Source: an uncultured bacterium
Lineage (GTDB): Bacteria > Verrucomicrobiota > Kiritimatiellia > RFP12 > UBA1067
NCBI GenBank assembly: GCA_902773475.1
Contig: CACYEO010000046.1
Span: forward strand, 1 to 15,363
DNA length: 15,363 nucleotides
Direction of reading: 5' to 3'
A model generated the notes under the pieces. That model saw nothing but the letters and a program-made list of their open reading frames with translations, was not told the DNA's origin and did no database searches. Below, piece by piece: positions 9,609 through 15,363 of the stretch (the first letter of the stretch is position 1; each line of letters opens with the position of its first letter). A program made the position numbers and the translations under genes.

Positions 9609-10324
9609 GCTTTCGACTCCAATATCTCCGCCGTGCGGTCGATTTCATCCGGCGCGACGACCGCGGGGCGCGACTCGAGCCACTGTCCGAGATCGCGCAG
9701 GTTTACGACGTATGCGCCGCGCAGTCTCGCCCCGGCGGGGATTTCAGCCGTGCCGGAAGCGAAGCACAGGACCGGGACGGCTTCGTTCTTCCATCCCGCT
9801 TCGAGGAGGGCTGCGGAAGCGTCCGCCGCCTGGCGCACGGTCTGTGCTACCGGATCGCGGGCGGGCGAAACGCCCGCGAGCAGTATTTCGCCGTCCGCTT
9901 CGGTGACCTTGCCGCGCCAGCGTTTCGTCTCTATCGCGAAGGCGCCGCCGGGCGCAAGCAGAAGATGGTCTACGCGCAGGCCGCAGGGCGTCTTGAAATC
10001 GTGGAACACGTGACCCGGAAGCGGCAGCGTGCGCAGCACCGCAGCCACGGCCTCTTCGCCGCGGGCGCCTATGAAATACGATTCCACGCGCCTCACTCCG
10101 CGCCTCCAGACCCACGCGGCGGCCAGGACCGCAACTATGAGCGCGCCGGCCGCGAACGAGCGGAACGCCGCAGACGCCCCGGCGAAGAGCGTCGCCGCGA
10201 AAGCGCCGGCGAAGAACGCGCATACCGGCAGCGGCCAGAGCGGAGCCACCAGGCCGCGCACCCTGGCCCATTCGCCGGGAACACCGTGCTGGACGATTCC
10301 AGCGCCATGCGAAGCGTCTTTCAT
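9605..10324 (-). CDS. Membrane-anchored NERD (nuclease-related) domain protein
   Basis: 239-aa protein with two predicted membrane segments (about residues 31-52 and 55-74) and a cytoplasmic NERD domain (about 83-195). The domain starts YFIGARGEEAV and contains RVDHLLLAPGGAFAIETKRW. Glu90, Asp119 and the Glu132-x-Lys134 pair fit the PD-(D/E)xK nuclease-like core that defines the family. NERD proteins are predicted nucleases, but their substrates are mostly unknown, and this one shows no fused helicase, kinase or zinc-finger domain. Both ends are locked into the operon: its ATG overlaps the dxs stop (ATGA, 10321-10324) and its TGA overlaps the prc ATG (ATGA, 9605-9608). This suggests co-translation with an isoprenoid enzyme and an envelope protease, which does not by itself define a role. 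The domain call is good; nuclease activity is not shown by the sequence. Confidence 0.85.
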   Translation of the reverse strand: MKDASHGAGIVQHGVPGEWARVRGLVAPLWPLPVCAFFAGAFAATLFAGASAAFRSFAAGALIVAVLAAAWVWRRGVRRVESYFIGARGEEAVAAVLRTLPLPGHVFHDFKTPCGLRVDHLLLAPGGAFAIETKRWRGKVTEADGEILLAGVSPARDPVAQTVRQAADASAALLEAGWKNEAVPVLCFASGTAEIPAGARLRGAYVVNLRDLGQWLESRPAVVAPDEIDRTAEILESKA

Positions 10325-12177
10325 GCCGTCTTTCCCTCCGCAAACGCCGCGAACACAGAGTCTGCGATTTTCCGCGGCGAAAGCCCGTACCTGTCTTTGA
10401 GAAAATCCTGCGAACCGTGCGGTATGAATTCATCGGGCCAGCCGAAGCGCTTCACGCGGGCACCCGTCTCCGCGAGCGCCTCGCAGACTGCGGAGCCGAA
10501 ACCGCCGGCCGCCGATCCGTTTTCCACCGTGGCGAACGCCGCGCCTTCCGCGGCCTGCGCAAGAAGCAGCTTCGAGTCCACCGGCTTGGCGAACCGCGCG
10601 TTCACGACGCCGGCGGCGAAACCGCGCGCCTCGAGCAGCGCGGCGGCCTCCAGCGCGTCGGACACGGAATCTCCGAGCGCCCAAATCCAGGCGCGCGCGC
10701 GGCCTTCGGGTTCGCGCACGATCTGCGCCCTGCCCCATTCCACCGGATCGGGCGCGGGGACGGAACCGTCCGGCGGCGGCGTTCCGCGCGGCCAGCGGAT
10801 CGCAACGGGGCCGCCGCGCGCCACGGCCGCTTCAAGCATCATGCCCAGTTCGGGCGCGGACGCCGGCGACAGGATGGAAAGGGACGGGATCGCGCGAAGC
10901 ATCGGAATGTCGAACACGCCGTGGTGCGTGCGCCCGTCGGCGCCGACCGCGCCGGCGCGGTCCACCGCGAACACGACCGGAAGATTCTGCAGGCACACGT
11001 CATGGAAGACACCGTCCACGGCGCGCTGCAGGAACGTGGAATATATCGCCACCACCGGGCGCATGCCGCCGGCGGCGAGGCCGCCGGCGAAAGACACGAG
11101 GCTCGCTTCGGCGATGCCGCCGTCGAAAAACCTGCCGGGAAACTCGCTTGCGAATCCGGAAAGCCCGGTGCCGTCGCGCATCGCGGCGGTAAGCGCGGCC
11201 ACGCGCCTGTCGGCGCGCGCCAGTCCGCACACGGCCTCGCCGAACACCGCCGACCAGTCGCGCCTGGGCGCGGGCGGCCGCGGGTTGGAAACATCGAAAC
11301 GCCCCACGCCGTGCCAGAGTTCGGGATGTTTTTCCGCCGGCGGAAATCCTTTGCCCTTCTGCGTGACCACGTGCACGACGCACGGGTACTTGTCTGCGCG
11401 GGCGGCGCGAAGCGCATTCTCCACGGCGCGGACGTCGTGGCCTTCGATCGGCCCGATGTAGCGCATTCCGAGACGCTCGAAGAACGCATTCCCGAGCCAG
11501 AGCGATTTAAGCCGGCGTTCGAGTCCGTGGTAGAAACGGCGCAGAAACGTAAGATGCAAGCGGTGCCCGGTGCGCTCAGCCGCGGATTTCACGCGGTTGT
11601 AGCGCGGCGCGGAAAGCATCCTGCCGAGGAAACGCGCGATCGCTCCGCGGTTCCTGCCTATCGACATTTTGTTGTCGTTCAGGAGCAGTATGAATTTCCT
11701 GTCCGGCGCGACATTGTTCAGAGCCTCCAGCGATCCTCCGTTCGCGAGCGAAGCGTCGCCGACCACCGCCACCGGGCAGTCCGCGCCTGCGGCGGCGAAT
11801 CCCTGCGCGACGGCGAGCGCGACTCCGGCGTGGCCCGCGACGAATGCGTCGCAGGGGGATTCGTCCGGATTGGGAAAGCCTCCAGGCCCGCCTTCCTCGC
11901 GCAGGGCGGCGGCCATCGCTTCGCGCCGTCCGGTGAGGATCTTCCAGGCGTAGGCCTGGTGCCCTACGTCGAACACCACCTTGTCGCGCGGCGGATCGAA
12001 CACGCGCAGGAGCGCGATGCAGATTTCTACGGCGCCGAGCGACGCGGCGAGATGGCCGCCGTGCGCGGCCACGTCCGCGATTATCTCGCGGCGCAGTTCG
12101 CCGGCCAGCGCGGCGGCCTCCGCCGGGTCGAGAGCCTTCAGACAGGCGGGCGATTTTATGGAATCGAGGACGGACAC
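10321..12177 (-). CDS. dxs: 1-deoxy-D-xylulose-5-phosphate synthase
   Basis: Cytoplasmic thiamine-diphosphate enzyme that condenses pyruvate and glyceraldehyde 3-phosphate, the first step of the MEP isoprenoid pathway, which feeds polyprenyl carriers for wall and glycan synthesis. A GTG start at 12177 gives 618 aa, matching the family (about 620), and the N-terminus MSVLDSIKSPACLK is typical. The frame stays open far upstream, but that part is the glycosyltransferase gene read in another frame. Visible motifs: GGHLAASLG (His42), FDVGHQAYAWKILTGR (His73), LLNDNKMSI, a GPIEGHD segment, TQKGKGF..AEKHPELWHGV, YSTFLQRA and DRAGAVGADGRTHHG. Two motifs differ from the usual form. The cofactor site reads VGDASLANGG (Asp141 kept, following Gly changed to Ala). 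The catalytic Glu357 segment reads IAEASLV instead of IAEQHAV. The GTG lies 22 bp inside the upstream gene, with no clear ribosome-binding site. The stop overlaps the NERD start. Confidence 0.95.
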   Translation of the reverse strand: MSVLDSIKSPACLKALDPAEAAALAGELRREIIADVAAHGGHLAASLGAVEICIALLRVFDPPRDKVVFDVGHQAYAWKILTGRREAMAAALREEGGPGGFPNPDESPCDAFVAGHAGVALAVAQGFAAAGADCPVAVVGDASLANGGSLEALNNVAPDRKFILLLNDNKMSIGRNRGAIARFLGRMLSAPRYNRVKSAAERTGHRLHLTFLRRFYHGLERRLKSLWLGNAFFERLGMRYIGPIEGHDVRAVENALRAARADKYPCVVHVVTQKGKGFPPAEKHPELWHGVGRFDVSNPRPPAPRRDWSAVFGEAVCGLARADRRVAALTAAMRDGTGLSGFASEFPGRFFDGGIAEASLVSFAGGLAAGGMRPVVAIYSTFLQRAVDGVFHDVCLQNLPVVFAVDRAGAVGADGRTHHGVFDIPMLRAIPSLSILSPASAPELGMMLEAAVARGGPVAIRWPRGTPPPDGSVPAPDPVEWGRAQIVREPEGRARAWIWALGDSVSDALEAAALLEARGFAAGVVNARFAKPVDSKLLLAQAAEGAAFATVENGSAAGGFGSAVCEALAETGARVKRFGWPDEFIPHGSQDFLKDRYGLSPRKIADSVFAAFAEGKTA

Positions 12178-13838
12178 GGCATTGGCTGCTTTTGCGGGAC
12201 GGCGTTCTTGCGCCTGTAGACGAACAGCGGGGTGTTGTTCTGCCCGAAGGACTCCTCCACCAGCATGCGGTCGTAGGAGCGCTTCAAGATGCGGAACAGT
12301 TCGATCTGTTCGATTTCCGGAAGCTGTTCCATTTTCGGCGCGCCGATCGCGAGTCCGTAGCCGGAGAACGCCGCCACGCGCGGAGTGTCCGACCGGGACA
12401 GGTATCTGCGCAGGGATTCGCGGTTGTGGACGTGCAGGGCGTCGGCGTCCTCCCCGGAAATCGAAGGGAAATAGCAGAACGGGCCCATCTCGAAGCGTTC
12501 GGGGACTTTGCGTCCGGCCTGCACCGCGAGATAAAGATCCTGCGTAAGGAGGTATTCGCCGCCGGGATCGAGCGCTTCTATCTCCTCCGCCGCGATTTCC
12601 AGCTGCGCGATGGGCGTATGTCTGCGGCGCAGGATCCAGAACCTGTCCTGGCCTTCGGTGAACCATTCCTGCAAAAGCGGCGACGAAAACGCGCACAGAC
12701 CGGACGCGACGAGTATCGCGGCCGCGGCGGCCCTGCGGAACGTTCCGGACTCCGGCATGGCGCGGAAAAGCGCGACGGCGGCGGCGATCGCGGCAATCCC
12801 CATTATGGGCGTCTGGTAGTCGTCGTACGGGAAAGGCGCGGAAATCTGGAGCAGGAACACGGCGGCGAAAGACATCGCCATCGTGCGGAGCGCGAAGAGA
12901 CGCTCCGTTTCGAGGGAATCGCTCTCCGCCGTCTGCCGCGCAGGCTCCCTGTCGCGGCCGGCGGCGAAGAACGCCGCGCCCGCCAGCACGCCGCAGAGCG
13001 GCAGATACGAGCGCACGAGGCGCGATACGGAGCCGGCGACGTTGTACAGGTCGAATCCGCCGCGCGCCGCATGGAAAGCCTGCGCCGCGAGAAGCCCGCG
13101 CCGGGACGCTTCGTCCATCGCGAACATGCCGTAGACCGGCCAAAGCCCGGCGGCGAGTCCAATGCCGAACCAGACGAACGAAGCCCCGCGCCTGCGCGCG
13201 GTCAGGAAAAGCGCGGTTCCCGCCACGGCCGGGATCAGCACAAGCGATATGCGGGTCCCGGAGGCGAGCGCGAACGCCATCCCCGAAGCGGCGAGAAGCG
13301 CGGCGCGCAGCGTGAAAGCCGTCGCGCCGCGTCCGCGCGGCACGCCGAGCCCCGCCGAAAAAGCGAGGAATCCGCATATCACGAGGAACGAGGAAAGCGC
13401 ATACGTCTTCACGATGGACGTGAAATACACGTTGTAGAGATTGCACGACAGCAGGCAGAAGACCGCAAGCGCCGCGCCGGAACGCTTTTCGCGCGGCAGG
13501 AGCCTGCGCGCTAGCGCCGCCGCCGCGAGAGTCGCGGCCAGGCCGAACGCGAACGTGACGACGCGCCCGCCGAGAATACCGTGGAGGCACGAATCCCGCG
13601 CCATCCACACGGGCGCGAGCCTTGAATAGACGAACGGGAGGACCGGGCCCTGCGTGAAGAAGAAATCGCGGTACGGCAGCCGCCCTTCGCGGACGGACTG
13701 GGCGGCGTACATGTACCAGCCTTCGTCCTGGTTCAGGTTCCCGTTCCAGATGGCGCAGCAGGCGAGCGCGAGCGCGCCCGCGACGGCGAAGAATCCAAGC
13801 GTCTTGTAGGAAAGAACGGTGTCTCTGAATCTGTACAT
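12156..13838 (-). CDS. GT-C type membrane glycosyltransferase (PMT/ArnT-like)
   Basis: 560-aa polytopic membrane protein with roughly ten hydrophobic segments across residues 12-390 and a soluble C-terminal domain (about 400-560). After the first membrane segment comes NQDEGWYMYAAQSVREG (Asp38-Glu39), then LPYRDFFFTQGP. The acidic pair in the first outer loop is the metal/catalytic signature of GT-C glycosyltransferases related to PMT and ArnT. Such enzymes transfer a sugar from a polyprenyl-phosphate donor to a lipid, glycan or protein on the outer side of the inner membrane; donor and acceptor cannot be told here. The start at 13838 (MYRFRDTVLSYK) places the first membrane helix normally and leaves 5 bp after the upstream stop. 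A longer open frame to 13994 would overlap that gene by 150 bp and adds only an Arg-rich shadow. The 3' end overlaps the dxs start by 22 bp. Confidence 0.75.
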   Translation of the reverse strand: MYRFRDTVLSYKTLGFFAVAGALALACCAIWNGNLNQDEGWYMYAAQSVREGRLPYRDFFFTQGPVLPFVYSRLAPVWMARDSCLHGILGGRVVTFAFGLAATLAAAALARRLLPREKRSGAALAVFCLLSCNLYNVYFTSIVKTYALSSFLVICGFLAFSAGLGVPRGRGATAFTLRAALLAASGMAFALASGTRISLVLIPAVAGTALFLTARRRGASFVWFGIGLAAGLWPVYGMFAMDEASRRGLLAAQAFHAARGGFDLYNVAGSVSRLVRSYLPLCGVLAGAAFFAAGRDREPARQTAESDSLETERLFALRTMAMSFAAVFLLQISAPFPYDDYQTPIMGIAAIAAAVALFRAMPESGTFRRAAAAAILVASGLCAFSSPLLQEWFTEGQDRFWILRRRHTPIAQLEIAAEEIEALDPGGEYLLTQDLYLAVQAGRKVPERFEMGPFCYFPSISGEDADALHVHNRESLRRYLSRSDTPRVAAFSGYGLAIGAPKMEQLPEIEQIELFRILKRSYDRMLVEESFGQNNTPLFVYRRKNAVPQKQPMPCPSSIP

Positions 13839-13843
13839 GGTTT

Positions 13844-14209
13844 TCAGGCGGAGAAGGGTTCGAGGAATTCCGTTTGGAAATCGAAGCCGCCGATGAAATC
13901 GGCGCGGTCGTCCGAATCGCTCTTGCCGAGCCTGCCGGAATCGACCAGGTTCCATACTATTTCGCCGATGTCGGTGCAGCTTTTCAGCCCCCATTCGGAA
14001 AGCACGGTGAACGCCATCGGCCCGAACTCGTCAAGCGCGGTTTCGCGGAAGGCTTCGAGAATTTCGGAAGCCGTGCGCTGGCGCTGCTCCTCGCCGGAGA
14101 GCGCCTCGAACAGCGCGCAGACGAACGCGTAGGCGCGCGGCGAATAGCGTTTGTCGTTTTCGAGGATGTCCGAGAAATCGGCTTCGTAGTTTATTTCCTG
14201 GAGCATCAT
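13844..14209 (-). CDS. Uncharacterised small protein, Minf_1886 / Verruc_Plancto-type family
   Basis: 121-aa soluble, acidic protein without signal peptide or membrane segment. It resembles a family of unknown function that I recall as restricted to Verrucomicrobia and Planctomycetes (Minf_1886 type). The supporting features are an early RYSPRAYAFVCALFEAL segment (residues 21-37), a central EILEAFRETALDEFGP helix, the FTVLSEWGL...TDIGEIVW block (residues about 67-86) and an acidic DDRADFIGGFDF ending. The function is unknown and none is proposed. It begins with two consecutive Met codons (14209 or 14206); I take the first. It sits 6 bp after the HIT gene and 5 bp before the glycosyltransferase, so it belongs to the operon. 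The family call is from memory of the pattern and would be settled by a profile search. It is the best lineage clue in the window. Confidence 0.72.
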   Translation of the reverse strand: MMLQEINYEADFSDILENDKRYSPRAYAFVCALFEALSGEEQRQRTASEILEAFRETALDEFGPMAFTVLSEWGLKSCTDIGEIVWNLVDSGRLGKSDSDDRADFIGGFDFQTEFLEPFSA

Positions 14210-14215
14210 GGGCGG

Positions 14216-14626
14216 TCAGTCCATCTTGAGGCGCGCGGCGAGTTCCTGCAGCGCGGCGGGAGAAGCGGGGGAGGAGGCGAACGAAAGTCCGCCGGGGCCG
14301 CCGTCCTTGCGGGGGACTATGTGGAAATGCAGATGGAACACGCTCTGTCCGGCGCAGGCGCCGTTGTTCTGGAGAATGTTGAAGCCGTCGCACGGGAGCT
14401 TCTCCTTCAGGTGCGCGGCGACTTTGCGCACGCGCGGCACAATCGCCGCGAGGAGCGCGTCGTCCGCGTCGAGAAGGCCGCGCACATGTTCGCGCGGCAC
14501 TACAAGCGTGTGCCCGGGCGAGCAGGGGTTGATGTCGAGATAGGCGACCGCGACATCGTCTTCCCAGATTTTGCAGGAGGGGATTTCCCCGGCCGCGATG
14601 GCGCAGAATATGCAGTCGTTCTTCAT
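14216..14626 (-). CDS. HIT family protein (HinT-like nucleotide hydrolase)
   Basis: 136-aa cytoplasmic histidine-triad protein. The triad motif HLHFHIVPR carries His98, His100 and His102, preceded by NNGACAGQSVF, the usual nucleotide-binding stretch. The N-terminus has CIFCAI (Cys5, Cys8), and His47 follows in PREHVRG; these are the residues that bind zinc in HinT-type members. HIT proteins of this branch hydrolyse nucleoside phosphoramidates and acyl adenylates, or related nucleotides; the natural substrate cannot be read from sequence. Length and motif order are normal for a single-domain HIT protein. It starts 4 bp after the MCE gene's stop, with an AGGG about 10 bases before the ATG, and is followed 6 bp later by the Minf_1886-like gene. 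It is probably a housekeeping passenger in the operon. Confidence 0.95.
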   Translation of the reverse strand: MKNDCIFCAIAAGEIPSCKIWEDDVAVAYLDINPCSPGHTLVVPREHVRGLLDADDALLAAIVPRVRKVAAHLKEKLPCDGFNILQNNGACAGQSVFHLHFHIVPRKDGGPGGLSFASSPASPAALQELAARLKMD

Positions 14627-14630
14627 GGAA

Positions 14631-15363
14631 TCAGAGCCCTCCCAGGATAAGCGAGCCGAAGGTGGAGATCGGCGTGGTGTCGCGGTAGTTGTCGAGAACC
14701 TGCCGCGCGTCTATGAGAAGCGCGGACGCGTCGTCGTAAAGCTGCGACTCTTTGGAAAGCTTGCCGAGAGTGCCTTCGCCGGCGGCCATGCGCCCGGTGA
14801 CGGTTTCGAGGTTGTCCACGGTTCTGCGCAGGCTCGCGAACATCGCGTCGTTCGTGGAAAGCAGTCCGCCGAGCGTTCCCTCGCCGCGCTCGAGACGGTC
14901 GGATATCTTGGCGGCGTTCGCCATCGTGCGCGCGAGATCGGCATACACGGTGTCGTCGGAAGACAGCAGCCTGCCGAGCGTTCCTTCGCCTTTTTCGAGG
15001 CGGCGGGCGATGGCAGAGGCGTCCGAAACGGTCGAAGCGAGATCCGCGTACAGCTGGTCGTTCGTGGAAAGGAGTTTCCCGAGCGTGCTTTCGCCGCGCT
15101 CGAGACGGCCCGCGATTTTCGACGCGTCCGAAAGCGTAGAAGCGAGATCGACATACAGCTGGTCGTTTGTGGAAAGCAGTTTGCCGATCGACCCCTCGCC
15201 GCGTTCGATGCGCGCCATGACCGCGTTTGCACGCTCGGCGACGCCCTGGAAATTCGTCACGATCGAACGGATCGAACCGTCGCCGGTGATTTCATTGATG
15301 TTGCGCGCTATGGAGCCTATCTCACGCATCCAGTCCGCCGGGGGTCTGCCTTTGAAGACCGTC
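14631..15363 (-). CDS. MCE/MlaD-like lipid-transport protein, C-terminal part (5' end missing)
   Basis: The C-terminal 243 residues of a protein that enters from beyond the right edge: the frame is open to 15363 (TVFKGRPPADWM just before the first Met), so that Met at 15329 need not be the start. The visible part has no MCE domain. It consists of a helical lead-in, five tandem 35-residue repeats with the core GEGTLGKLLSTNDQLYADL, and a short tail ending FGSLILGGL. Repeats of the type GxGTLGxLLxDxxLY are characteristic of the C-terminal half of MlaD-family substrate-binding proteins of ABC lipid transporters, which extend from the inner membrane through the periplasm. I therefore expect an N-terminal membrane helix and MCE domain, and possibly mlaE/mlaF genes, to the right of the window. 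The identification rests on the repeats only. It is the most upstream gene of the minus-strand run seen here, 4 bp before the HIT gene. Confidence 0.7.
   Translation of the reverse strand, partial: TVFKGRPPADWMREIGSIARNINEITGDGSIRSIVTNFQGVAERANAVMARIERGEGSIGKLLSTNDQLYVDLASTLSDASKIAGRLERGESTLGKLLSTNDQLYADLASTVSDASAIARRLEKGEGTLGRLLSSDDTVYADLARTMANAAKISDRLERGEGTLGGLLSTNDAMFASLRRTVDNLETVTGRMAAGEGTLGKLSKESQLYDDASALLIDARQVLDNYRDTTPISTFGSLILGGL
14682..15206 (-). repeat. Five tandem 35-residue (105-bp) coding repeats
   Basis: Five consecutive units of exactly 35 codons inside the MCE-like gene, with no gap between them. They begin ERGEGSIGKLLS, ERGESTLGKLLS, EKGEGTLGRLLS, ERGEGTLGGLLS and AAGEGTLGKLSK in reading order from 15206 down to 14682. 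Each has a Gly-rich turn, then LYxDL, then a helix ending in a basic RL or RM step. Units 1 and 2 are the most alike, and the last is the most degenerate. DNA identity is lower than protein identity (many synonymous differences), so the repeat is old and kept by selection on the protein rather than freshly copied. Confidence 0.92.

Noticed and set aside
6468..10013. A 1181-codon plus-strand open frame opposite dapF, prc and the NERD gene
   Set aside because: It crosses the ends of three well-supported genes on the other strand, is Arg/His-rich and has no family motif. It is a by-product of high GC content.
9527..12219. Long plus-strand open frames (644 and 600 codons) opposite dxs and the NERD gene
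   Set aside because: They overlap each other and run antisense to genes with clear catalytic motifs. Their composition is typical of antisense shadows.
12178..13608. N-terminal extension of the dxs frame by about 477 codons
   Set aside because: The extension is the glycosyltransferase gene read in a shifted frame. Dxs homology starts at MSVLDSIKSP, and 618 aa is the normal family length.
13839..13994. Longer start for the GT-C glycosyltransferase
   Set aside because: The added residues are Arg-rich, precede a natural first membrane helix, and would overlap the upstream gene by about 150 bp.

Overview
This is a gene-dense, high-GC bacterial window with ten protein-coding genes, two of them cut by the window edges. 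There are no RNA genes, insertion sequences, CRISPR arrays or long non-coding stretches. A member of the PVC superphylum is the best guess for the source (Kiritimatiellota, Lentisphaerota or Verrucomicrobiota). The main reason is a small protein at 13844-14209 that resembles a family I recall as restricted to Verrucomicrobia and Planctomycetes (Minf_1886 / Verruc_Plancto type). This fits a Gram-negative-type envelope with meso-diaminopimelate peptidoglycan (dapF), a class A penicillin-binding protein and an MCE-type lipid-transport protein. The phylum assignment is inference.

Left side, + strand (1-6342): the 3' part of a large alpha-2-macroglobulin gene with an intact CLEQ thioester motif overlaps pbpC (penicillin-binding protein 1C) by an ATGA. 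This is the classic bacterial A2M-pbpC pair, interpreted in other bacteria as a periplasmic trap for foreign proteases backed by a peptidoglycan repair synthase.

Right side, - strand (15363 down to 6378): eight genes run in one direction with gaps of 4 to 33 bp or short overlaps, so they probably form one operon. In transcription order they are: a truncated MCE/MlaD-like protein with five 35-residue repeats, a HIT-family hydrolase, the Minf_1886-like protein, a GT-C membrane glycosyltransferase, dxs, a membrane-anchored NERD-domain protein, a Prc/CtpA-type tail-specific protease, and dapF. Most of these products act in or feed envelope synthesis. Dxs supplies isoprenoid precursors (and so polyprenyl carriers). 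The GT-C enzyme probably uses a polyprenyl-linked sugar. DapF supplies meso-DAP. Prc proteases are known to act on peptidoglycan enzymes. MCE proteins move lipids between membranes.

The two units converge, with only 35 bp between the stops of pbpC and dapF. Both promoters lie outside the window. I found no clearly new multigene system. The points most worth a second look are the altered active-site motifs in Dxs (AEASLV in place of the usual AEQHAV, GDA in place of GDG), the regular 35-residue MCE repeats, the NERD protein locked between dxs and prc by ATGA overlaps on both sides, the uncharacterised PVC-type protein, and a charged insertion in the protease C-terminus.
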